DNA of 62,000 nt from Acanthaster planci (Eukaryota > Echinodermata > Asteroidea > Valvatida > Acanthasteridae), in the NCBI RefSeq assembly GCF_001949145.1, contig NW_019091404.1, forward strand, positions 3,028,885 to 3,090,884. The letters are read 5' to 3'. Made by a program: the position numbers and the translations under genes. The notes beneath the pieces are model-generated. The model was given only the letters and a program-made list of their open reading frames with translations, was not told where the DNA came from and searched no databases. Shown here piece after piece: positions 51,332-62,000 of the stretch. The number at the start of each line of letters is the position of its first letter. The stretch's first letter is position 1.

Positions 51332-54300
51332 ATGGCAGGACGTACTAATAACAAGAAGGCAGGACTTGAGATCCAGGAGGGGAAAGATGACGCCTTTGTA
51401 AGTAGCATTTATTCGATTCGAACATGGACATCTGTTTACGTTTAAAGAGAAATCTCACGGTCAGCAACAACGGTCAAGACATACCATATTTCTTTATGCA
51501 TTGCGTGTGCTGGCAAATCATGTGAGATTGATGTCTGCGTCATCTTTTAGTTTCTAATCCTCCAAGGTTGTATCACTTTGACAAAATTTCTTCTGTCTGA
51601 ATCTCGATACCAGCCGTTCGACCACAATATTCTGTCCTAAGGTAGGCCTAAATAACTGATTGGTACGTTACAGGTGTGTTATGGGTATCACCGAAGTAGA
51701 GCATGGACGTGGCTGAGCTATACTTTGTGTGTCTGCACCGTAGGACTTGCAGCTCTTGTTTTCTACTGGAAGCCCGATTGGTGGATTAAGTTCACGTGTC
51801 GGGTTTGTGATCTTAGGGACGCTGACAGCATCATCATAAAGGCGAGCTGGAACATTCCTTGAGCATAATGCCATGGAAATTACAAGTAGAGTAACCGGAG
51901 CGATACCTATAGCTTTATTTCCTCAAACTTAAATTACTGAAGATTTTTTTAAAATCTTGTTACAGGATATCTATCAACGTTACCACGTTTGCCCACTGCG
52001 GACAATGGAAGTAAACTCAAAGAGGTGGTGTGAAATCATTTTGCTACTTTGCTGTGTCGTTTTATGAACTGTAATGTAATCAGGAATTCATCATTTTGTC
52101 GTGTTTGCGGTCACAGCTAATTTAAAATGAGTTGGTTTCATTTGATTTCAATTCACTTGATATGATTTGATTTAATTCGAGCTGATTTCCTCCACTCTCC
52201 ACCCATCCCCATCCATCCCATTCAATTTCTGCTCGTTTCTTTTCGTTTCATGTCAGTTCATCCGTGAGCGCATTTGGCACCAGTCACAGAATGATTATAA
52301 TCGACATAGACGACCTCATAATGTCCAGTTTTAGAGTTGGCATTAAATCCTGATATAAATATTCAAAGGTAAAACCCACGGAATCAGATCCACATGCCAA
52401 CCTGTGTCGTAGAGGTTGAAGGCGAGGAAAAAGCCACTGAGCCAATAATGATTCCAGTAACTTACCATTCAATATGGGAAGAAACAAACGACTCTTCTCT
52501 ACAGTTATCCACGCGTTGTTCCATTTTCTTAATGATCTTTTTCAGTGTTTGTGGACCAAAGAGTCTTAAGAAATTATTACACCGCGATGTCGTGATTGGC
52601 GGTATGTTGAAGTACGTGAAATTTCAGAAAGTTCGTTACATGTGGGACCCAAAAGAAGAAACGTTCTTTAAGCTCAGGTAACACCTTCTTAAATGTGTAA
52701 TCAATTAATTATCCGTTACAATAAGATAGCTACTTTATGGAAATTTTATTTTATGTACGTGGGGTTCGATTTTTGTTTAAGCTATTTCTGTATGTTTTAA
52801 GAATACGTGTTTGTGTTAAATGATGCATTTTTAAAGAAATATTCCATAAATCCTTGCCACCTTATCCTTTCTTCCCAGAGTTCTCGATGGTGCCAACAGC
52901 TGTTCTGAATTTTATGACAAGCTACAGAACGGTCTCTCCGAGAAAGAGGCAAACAAAAGGTAAGGTTTGCATTTGGTGAAGATCTCACTTCTACCACCAC
53001 ATTACCTGTATCCACCACGCACACCAGAGCACATGTCAACAACACATTTGTGTACCTATTTCATTTCCAATCAAATGTGTCATCGTATATTGTACAAAAG
53101 TTAATCTCGCATCAATCAACGAGTTTAGAGACCTTTGGTAGACTCAATTTTTCTGTCACAGGCGATTCCTATATGGCGACAACAAAATTATCATTCGTGT
53201 ACGTCCAATCATTGTCCTGCTCATCCAAGAGGTACGTTATAAATATCAGGAAATCAAACAGGAATTTTGTACCCGTACGTGATCCATTGTCCGATAGGTT
53301 AAATGCAATTTCCATCTTTGGTAAAGTGGTCTAAAGGCCAACCCTAGGCAGAGAAAAATAATGTTGTAATCTATCTCTCTAATGTATGTGTGATTAGAAG
53401 ATGTTGGTGTCCTTGAAGTACTTCGGTAGAGTAAACTCTACTAAGTGCAACATGATGAAGCTATTGTCTACACGGTTGCGGTTCTTTGATTATGGTCCAT
53501 TTTTCTTTGCAGGTTTTAAATCCCTTCTACATCTTCCAGCTTTTCAGCGTCGCACTGTGGCTTTCTGACAACTATTATTACTACAGCGGATGCATCATCC
53601 TTATGTCTGCTGTGTCTATCACAGTGGCGTTGTATACAACAAGAAAGGTAATAAGTGACGATCTGGAGTGACTATTACTTCACCAAGAAAGCATACGAAA
53701 CCTTGCCCAATCCAGTAACCACTGATGTAGCTTGGTCACCAACCCAGTTAGGACAGTTGCAGGAATTAAGGCTTGAGAGTAAAGTTGCAATTTCAACATT
53801 TTTTCTGTCTTCAGCAAAGCATTACGCTAAGGGACATGGTTGAGTCCAACACAACCGTCGAAGTGTTGAGAAAAAGCGGAGGTAACGTTCATTGAAACTT
53901 TCAACCTTTTTCTTGCGTTAAACACAAATTTTGCAAAACTAAGTCCGTATATCCCTTCCTGTAGATTGATGCAAACTTCCCCATCTTTCTTGCTGTGAAC
54001 ATATAAAACATATACACGTTTATCTCGTGTTATTAATTCTCTTTTATGAAAAATGTTTACGCTGTTTTCCCTCAGCATGTATCAAAGTGCCAGAAGACCA
54101 GCTGGTGCCTGGTGACGTCATGGTTCTTCCTCCTGAAGGCTGCGTGATGACATGTGATGCAGTGTTACTGACCGGCAACTGTATCGTCAACGAGAGTATG
54201 TTGACGGGTAAGACCACACCCTCCGATGTCGTCATCACGAATTGCCGAAGGGATGATCAGGAGTTTTTTTGGGGGGGTCGGAAAAAAGGGGGTGTTGAAT

Positions 54301-57300
54301 ATCAAGCGCAATTAATTAATGTGGAGCCGTCTGTAGTTTGCAGGAGTGAGGAAAAGTTGATGCATGTCATCGAGAACTCTCATCATTGTCGGCGTCATAA
54401 TCAGACTTTGGGACATGTTAATTTTTCATAATCCAGGCTGACCTTTCCTGATACCAACTTGGAATTACCGACTGGAATGTAAAAGTGAAAGTGTTTTACA
54501 GTTGAAAAAACCTTTAAACATTGATTTTATAAAACTAATTCTTAAGATATAATTGATCTTGTGGCTTTTCCTTATTTAATTGTCTCTTTAGTGTTCAGTG
54601 TTCATGCAAAAAAATTGTGCTTGAGCAGATATAATATTTTTATCAAGATACAAATATTTAGACCAAAGGGATATCTTTATCTCCAATAGGTGAGAGTGTT
54701 CCGGTGACCAAGACTCCGTTGCCTTGCGCCATGGGATCAGACGGTGAGGAGGACTCCGGATACAATGCAGACAAACATAAACGCCATACGCTGTACTGCG
54801 GAACGCACATAATACAGACGCGCTACTATGGCGGCGAGATGGTTAAAGCGGTCGTCGTACGAACGGGTAACTATGTTTTGACCTTGTACATAATTTCGTT
54901 TGCGTCATGTTGTCTACCACTAGCACAATCCTAAAGGTAGGCCTACAACCTTGTCATCTAAGCACAGGGTCATTTGTCTAGCATTTGTGGAGGGCCATTC
55001 CTGGCTTCCCTGCTTCAGTATAGTTCCTATGTAGCTATAGACACCGGATGCCTGTTTCGGGTAAGGCTTATAGGCCTACACATAATGGTTGACGGACGAC
55101 AACTGTAACCGAACGTATCTTTTACAGGATTTTCGACTGCTAAGGGTAATCTGGTGCGCTCCATTCTGTACCCTAAACCAATGGATTTTAGCATGTTGAA
55201 AGATGCGATACTCTTTCTTTGTGCACTCGCCACATTTGGTAAGTTCATCGAACATATCTCAAAGAACTTGTTTCTTTGCCATTAGAATACATTCTGTAAC
55301 TTTCTTCAGTGAGTATAGAAATTTGGGCTGCATTTTAATAAAAATTCTTGGCTGAATGGAACAGCCTTTCTCTGAAATCTTTCAATTTTGCGTCCATTTT
55401 CTTTCCAGCTGTCATTGGTATCATCTACGCAATCGTAGTTTTTGTCAATTTTGGCGTAAGTACAAACATTTTTGCTTTACTTTTTGAGAATTATAAATAG
55501 CTTGATGTATAACATTGTTGGTGAAAAGGTACGTTTATTGGCCTATATGCAGCTTCACAAGTTGTCTAAATCATGTCTTCATTTTTGAAAGAACGATGGG
55601 AGTTACATTGTCAGACGCGCTCTGGATGTCATCACAATTGCTGTGCCACCTGCTCTACCTGCCTCCCTTACCATTGGCATGCTGTTCGCTCAGCTTCGTC
55701 TGAAATCTAAAGGTATCTTCTGCATCAGTCCACAGCGGATCAACACGTGTGGATCTCTGAATGTCGTCTGCTTCGATAAGGTGAGCATGAAGTTCTTGCT
55801 TGGTAGCTTTGTTGTTGATATTGCTCGTTCCATTTCCAAACTGGGTCTAATCATACCAGTTAAATGCGTAATACCTGAGAATGCTCAGACTAACGGCTAA
55901 GAAAATTTAAGACTTTCTCAGCGGCATTGAGTCACTTACTTTCTTGCAGATCATAAATCACATTGATGTTGCAAGATTTGGTTGTATCTTAAGCAGAATT
56001 AAAAATCTAGTTTTCCTTTTACAATGTACAGACTGGTACCCTTACCGAAGACGGCCTTGACTTGATGGGAGTCCAGCTTGCTGGAAGCGGGATGTAAGAC
56101 AGTTTGTTACGGATATAAACAATTCCTAATTTCAAAAAAGTCGTGTATTTGAAGTCTTGAAGTCCTGTAAGTTTCCACACTTAACTAAGTTCAGTTCTTT
56201 ACTGCTACTTCTCTTTGAATAGAAATAATTGAACATAAATTGGTCAGTTTTTGGAACCAAAGTCCCATGTGCATCTTATGATTTTCAAGTGATGAAAGAA
56301 TTTTAATTCATTGCTTAAACGTAATAAAGATTCTGACAATACCGCTTTCCATGTACTTTCGAGATGCTGGTCGAGTTTCCTTTTCTTTGACTCAGTTTTG
56401 GTGAACTCAAGACATCTGTTGCCGACGATACCACTGGACATCACCTTGCTGCCATGGCAACGTGTCACTCTCTGACCATCATCAATGGAGAATTAAGTGG
56501 TGACCCCATTGACCTGAAGATGTTTCAAGCCACGGGATGGGTAAGATCAATTCATTTATCACTGATACTCATTCGGTTAGGAATGATACTAAATATTGGA
56601 ATCGATAATCGAATTTAATGTTCTAATAATCGATTTTAATGTACAGTTCTATCATCCACTAAATCTAATATCCTATTTTGGCTTCCGTAATAGCAATTTT
56701 AAAATTATAGTAGCTTTATTTTACATGCAGTTATCGACCTTTCTTTTTGTGCTGTGCCAACTCTAATCACGGCCTTATCCTGTTTGATATCGATGCCAAT
56801 TTCTGCAGGACTTGGAGGAACCGACTAGCAAGGAGACTACAAACTTTGACATACTGGTACCCACCATCGTACGGTCACCATTGAAAACAGTTAAGGCTAT
56901 TATGCCTGTAATTTCTGTTTTATTTGAGAAAACACAAAGCTGCATCCTCTCGTTTGCGGTCTATTGCCGCCCAAAAGATTCTAATAACTTAAACTGCAGT
57001 GAGCAGATTTTAAAGTTGGATCGTCCTCATTTTACTCCACATTTACAATTAAAGATTGAACGAAGTTCCAAGGGAATAACAGTGTCCCTTTTGATTTCAG
57101 GATGAGCGTGAGATAGGTGTCCTGAGGCAATTCCCGTTCTCCTCCGACCTTCAACGGATGAGTGTGATCACGCGCACTCTGAGTGAAGAAACCATGCGAC
57201 TCTACGTCAAAGGATCTCCAGAAATGATAGCGTCTCTCTCCAAATTAGCAACAAGTAAGAGTGAATTATCGTAAAAAATAAACCCGCAATTTTTGCCTGA

Positions 57301-60300
57301 AAATGATGTGAAAATACATGTGGACTAAATCTGGCAATTTCAACCGTAATGGATCGAAAATGAATGACCCATTTCGGATGCTACCAACACAAACTGGATT
57401 GCTGCTCCGGGCGGAGTCCTATTTGCCAGCTTCAAATAAACCATGACTTAAGAGACATTATAGATGACAAGAATGATAACAGGTATAGATTCAACAGCCA
57501 GTTTCTTATCTCTCCTCACCTCAGACCTGTGCTTCTTTTAACTGTTGTCTTTGCTAACAGTTCCTGCCAATTTTCAAGACCAACTCAACTCATACACCCA
57601 GGATGGATTTCGAGTGCTTGCCTTGGCTACCAAAGAGCTTGATCCAAATCTCACCTGGCATAAAGCAAGACAAATAAACAGGTATCAATCTTGAGAAACC
57701 TCAATACGGATTGGTAGCCCTCAAAACAGAATTCTCCCTGGGGTGAAATCGGTGAGATGTTCGTCGGAGTGCTTTTGTACATTGCCTTTACTGCGGAGGG
57801 TTTTACGGTAAGCTCCACCCAAATATGTGGTAGTAGCACTTACGTCATCATCACTTTCCAATTTTTCTCAGGAGCCAAGTGGAGAATGACCTGATATTCC
57901 TGGGCCTTCTGATCATGCAGAACAAGCTTAAACCAGAGACCAAGCCGGTCATCCAAGAGCTTCAAGCCGCTGGTATCAGAACAGTCATGGTAACAGGTGA
58001 GTTGGTAACCATGATTTATCTCAGACGTTATACTCAAAGCTGCTTTTTTTGCAAAGAAAGCCATGGAATTCACGATAATATATATACTCCTGTGATCTAA
58101 TGGTGTTAAACTCTAATTCATAAATACCTCATGTAGTTTCCCTATTCAACAACATGCAACTTGATATTGTATTTGATAACTTGTATTTTGATAATGTCCG
58201 TTGTGTAATTCACGCGCATGCACCTAGATACGAGACAATTTGATTGATTCTGATTGGACAAAAGTCTGTGCGGACGCGGCGCGCGGCGGGCGCCAAGTCA
58301 ATGTAAGGAGATTCTTTCTTCAAGGAATAATACCATAAAATGAGCAGGGTGTTCAGGAAAGTGAAAGTAAAATTCAAGAACAAAATCGTTGGAAATCCAT
58401 CACATACATGTATGGACTTCTTTTGACTATCAGACTAAAAAAGGTATCAGTATGAATGGGGATAACTTGGCGTTATTTATAACATGGGCCAAGCACAATA
58501 TTTATTCCCTTATTTAAATCTAGCTGAGAAACTCGGTTACAGAGTTTTATACGTGTGGGCGGATTTGTTTTACTTGCTTGATGATTACGAACTAAATTTT
58601 AACCCTTGGTCTCACCATTTTGTTTGATTGTAGGTGATAACATCTTGACAGCGATCAACGTCGCTCGTAAATGTGACATGATACCAGCGGGTGAAGACAT
58701 TGTCAGAGTGGAGGTAGAGGAGGATAACGAAGGAAATAAACTGCGTCTTACTCGGCTGACAGGATGCAAGGAGAAGAAGACGATTGGTCAGGATCACCTT
58801 GACGATGGAGTAAGGGGCCATCACTCTTAAGTTTAGGCAAAATCCAGAAAATGGGCAACTTTAGTACATATCGAAATACAGAATCCCTCCATCGGATATT
58901 TAACTCTGAAGCCAAAGTAATAAGATTTTCATCGTGACGTGAGTTTCATCGTCGTCAACGGCAACTCAATTACTCGCTTTCATTATTGCGTTCATTGTTA
59001 ATGGTCAACATATTTGACGTCATCCGTAGAATTCATATCTCAAGTGTAATAATAGCAAGATATTACATAATACACATGCATACAAAAGACATACCGGTAT
59101 ATTTAAACAAGCACTAAATAAATGCGTCTATGTTCAATCCTGCTCTACTCAGGACTGTGACGAGATCCATCTTCAGATTGAATCCACAGTTGGTCGTAGG
59201 ACGCACTACGCAATTGATGGCAAATCATTCAAAGCAGTCAGGGGACTAAACACCGACGCCCTTGCAACAGTAACTTGTTTCTCTTTTGTTTGGTTTTATT
59301 TTGCTGTAATCTGTCATTTTATTGCTTGTTATTAGAAATGAGCATCAAATTAATTTGTACTCGGCAATGCATAGGTAGGCATAGTCTGCTAAACATAATA
59401 GCTTAATTTCCGTCATGTATGAAAGACACTTTTCAGTTTCAAGCAATGTAACTCTGAGGCAAAAATCATACATTTTATTGTTCACGAGTAAGTAAGCTGT
59501 TTCTATTTGTCAACAGCTTGGGCTATTCGGTTAAAACTGCTCCACCAAACTTTCATTTCCTTAATTTTCTTGTTAATTTTTTTCTTTTCAGCTTGCTGTT
59601 CAAGGCACGGTCTTTGCTCGAATGACACCAGATCAGAAAGCTCAACTTGTTGAGTCTCTTCAAGATTTGGAGTACCGGGTTGGTATGTGTGGCGATGGAG
59701 CTAATGACTGCGGAGCGTTAAAGGCAGCACATGCTGGAGTGGCACTGACAGAAACAGAGGCCTCCGTAGCTTCACCATTTACGTCCAAAATACAAAACAT
59801 ATCCTGCATTCCTACAGTGGTCAAGTAAGTACCGGTTGGCTGACGAGATATTATCAAATAAATAGATGACTCCATCAAAAATAAAACCATGCGTAGTCCA
59901 CAGCATCAATGTCACAAAACCACACAGACGGAGACATAGGCCGATTCCTGAAGACGTCAGTAGCAGAACAGTACTTTTACAAAATGCCTGCTAAAAATTT
60001 CTGAACTTTGCGGTTTTTCTTTTGCAGTTTAAATCACAGCAGAAAGACTTTATTCAATTATACTTATGTCTGTGTGGAGAATCGTCACAAAGCCACAAGT
60101 ACAACTGTGCATCATGTGGCTCCTTTCTTTACAAACCAAACACAAAATCGTTTTCCCTCAGACTGGTATACGCCCAAGACGCACCTCTAGGCACAAGATG
60201 GAGAGATTGCCTCAGTTTCCAGGTGACAAAATGAAAATCTCACTTTAAGGGAACACTTTTCGTCGTTTGTCAATATTTACAGAGATGGTAGGGCTGCGTT

Positions 60301-61804
60301 GGTGACGTCATTTGGTATGTTCAAGTTCCTGGCTCTATACAGCATGATTCAGTTCATCACCGTCATCATCTGTTACTCGGTAAGTATGTCCAAACTTTAA
60401 CAACTTTTCAACTTTTCCAACACGATCTAAAACATTTGATTCGTTCGTCGACTTTTTTTTACAATTAAGTTGTTTTTGACAATCACTTAACCCCAAATCC
60501 TCCCTTAATTAAGTTCACACGATCCCTCCGCATGTTGATAAATCATTCAGAATTCAAATTCTGTTCCATTCAGTCCGTGGGCCGTGTCTGAATCAAGTGG
60601 CATCATCCAGGAAACGAGCTAAAAACAATCTCAAGGAATAACAAAACCCAACTTCTCCGTGCCCAGCTATTTTTCGAACTTCCATGCATTTTATTGATGT
60701 GTTTTTATTTACCATCTGACTTGTTTAACAACCGATTTCTTGTTTCTTTTGAATTGTCCACATCAGTTTCATTCGTTTTTGAGCGATTTCATGTTCATGT
60801 ACGCCGACATCTTTGTCTGCACAACAGTCGTTCTCTTCAGTGAGTAATCTCTATAAATTTGCACATAAAATTTTTGTAAGTTAACAGTAATGTAACGCTT
60901 TGTATATATTGCGTTGTTTTTGTAAAAATTATTGGAAGTTTACTTCAAACCCTCAACATTGACCCTTTGGTCTATCCGGTTCGTAAGTGTGACGTCACTT
61001 CAGTTCAAACCACGCCCACTGCACATGCAGAGCATATAGGGTTACATGCATTGATCGCCGTTTACATGGAACCATGGAACCGGCAGTTGACGCGCAACTT
61101 CAGCGACTGTCCAATGGGAGCCTGCAAATCGGGGCGCGTCTGCCTTTGTGACGAAGTCACTTATGAACCGGATAAAGAAGTGAACCGTACGTTGTTATTA
61201 CCGGTCGTTTTTATAACACAGTGGGACGAAATGACGCTTACCACGTCATCGCACCCAAGAAGCCGCCGAGTAAACTGGCTATCTTCCCCGTGATCTTCTC
61301 TGTGATAACTCAAGTCGCTATTCAGGCAGCCTGTCAAGTCGCTGTCTTCTTCATTCTCCAGGAGCAACCGTGGTAACTGTCAAAAAGCGTGGCTTAGCCA
61401 TAAATGAAACGATTTAACTGTCTCGTGGTTCAAGCTTTATATGGAAATAATTATTAATATAATTATTTCTGAAACATTTCCTCACCGTTTTCGTTACCTT
61501 CTTTACAGTATCGTGCGTATTGAGAATGAAGTCTTACGGTACTTTACTGACAATGGCTAAGGCATCCTACTGATCCAAAGTAACCTGACCATAGAAAAAA
61601 AAATTGCTCTGGATTCTTACGTCTGTTGTCCTTCACTACTAATTATTCCCCTCAGGTTTGTTCCTCTGGTTCCCGAACAAAACTCCAAGAACCTGGTGGC
61701 CTGGGAAACGACATCTGTATTTCTGGTGTCAATGTTTCAGTATTCCACAGTTGCCATCATCTACACGCCCAGGAAACCCTATCGGAGAGCCATCTATACC
61801 AATT
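51332..61804 (+). CDS. P5B-type polyamine-transporter-like ATPase, ATP13A3-like, copy B (exons 1-26 of 29, right end cut off)
   Basis: Exons: 51332-51397, 51674-51841, 51966-52024, 52546-52677, 52879-52959, 53162-53231, 53513-53647, 53815-53881, 54076-54207, 54690-54866, 55128-55238, 55409-55455, 55592-55780, 56032-56093, 56396-56540, 56809-56907, 57101-57254, 57561-57681, 57872-57996, 58634-58809, 59153-59269, 59592-59824, 60283-60379, 60767-60839, 61222-61372, 61656-61804. Every exon has the same length and phase as in copy A. TGES, PPALP, DKTGTLT, KGSPE, TGDN and GDGAND are all kept and no stop or frameshift is seen, so this copy looks functional. It differs from copy A at the N-terminus ([20 protein letters not shown] against [20 protein letters not shown]) and at scattered sites. 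About 98 codons (exons 27-29, the last membrane segments) should lie beyond the window. As in copy A, the exon 16 donor is uncertain and intron 2 looks GC-AG. Confidence 0.94.
51842..51965 (+). other. Intron 2 of ATPase copy B, predicted GC-AG
   Basis: The donor AAG|GCGAGC is identical to that of copy A, and the acceptor TTACAG|GATATC restores phase 0. Reading on instead would end at an in-frame TGA about 20 bases later in both copies. Confidence 0.7.
52025..52545 (+). other. Intron 3 of copy B, enlarged relative to copy A
   Basis: 521 bases against 161 in copy A. The extra part includes low-complexity TTTGATTT and CATCCCCATCC tracts at about 52135-52250 and a short open frame. No element boundary is clear. 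Confidence 0.6.
57997..58633 (+). other. Intron 19 of copy B, with GC-rich insertion
   Basis: 637 bases against 201 in copy A. The extra sequence includes a short, very GC-rich CpG tract at about 58270-58296 (GCGGCGCGCGGCGGGCGCC) in otherwise AT-rich DNA. Its origin is unknown. Confidence 0.6.
60973..61174. mobile_element. 202-bp MITE in intron 24 of ATPase copy B
   Basis: The terminal inverted repeats are TATCCGGTTCGTAAGTG at the left and the complement of CACTTATGAACCGGATA at the right, one mismatch apart. A TA target duplication is possible. Intron 24 is 382 bases in copy B but only 133 in copy A, and the element accounts for most of the difference. Its left half is related to 3977-4040. 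The interior is CpG-rich and non-coding. Confidence 0.75.
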
Positions 61805-62000
61805 GTAAACATTTGCTGCATGCTTCACAATCATTAGACTATGACTCACGTCAACTTCGAAAACTGACCGTTTTCAAGACGTTGATGAGACCCACATGCA
61901 ATTAGTTTGGGAAAGCATTCAATGTATTAAGAATATCTAAAGTGGACTTCTGCGTCACCAGCAGTCATCGCTATCACACAGTTGACCACTGACATCGTCA

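Noticed and set aside
53827-54238. Antisense frames over ATPase copy B exons 8-9 (and similar shadows throughout both ATPase genes)
   Set aside because: They are reverse-strand shadows of well-supported exons.

Overview
This is animal (metazoan) nuclear DNA. Coding sequence is split into many short exons with GT-AG introns, intergenic space is AT-leaning, and small inverted-repeat elements and a minisatellite are scattered through it. The protein families and compact introns suggest a marine invertebrate, probably a deuterostome such as a lancelet or hemichordate, but the window alone cannot fix the species. There is one 516-base assembly gap (15775-16290). No bacterial genes, CRISPR arrays, rRNA or credible tRNA genes were seen.

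Layout. (1) 553-1808, + strand: the last two coding exons of an M28-family peptidase of the glutamate carboxypeptidase II / NAALADase group; the catalytic part lies left of the window. (2) 9755-12040, - strand: a complete-looking three-exon gene for a 183-residue protein with a 3CxxC zinc-binding domain of the receptor-transporting protein (RTP) type, without the usual C-terminal membrane anchor. (3) 13-37 kb: mostly non-coding, with the gap, two tandem-repeat tracts, several foldback elements and two weakly supported orphan minus-strand exons (6346-6538, left of this region, and 31494-31726). (4) 37555-48287, + strand: a complete 29-exon P5B-type ATPase most like ATP13A3, predicted at 1143 residues. 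(5) 51332-61804, + strand: a tandem paralogue with the same exon lengths in exons 1-26; exons 27-29 lie beyond the right edge.

The most informative part is the ATPase pair. Both copies are open through every exon and keep the actuator TGES, the P5B PPALP, the phosphorylated-aspartate DKTGTLT and the GDGAND motifs. Some introns (9, 13, 14, most of 15) are nearly identical between copies while neighbouring introns have diverged, which suggests patchy gene conversion. Both copies appear to use a GC-AG intron 2. Insertions present in one copy only (5' leader and intron 25 of copy A; intron 24 of copy B) identify mobile elements, two of which have relatives elsewhere in the window. A stretch at 32.1-33.1 kb resembles the 3' flank of copy A, which hints at a lost or rearranged third unit upstream.

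I found no wholly new multi-gene system. The items most worth following are the mosaic ATPase pair, the anchorless RTP-like protein and the small inverted-repeat families.
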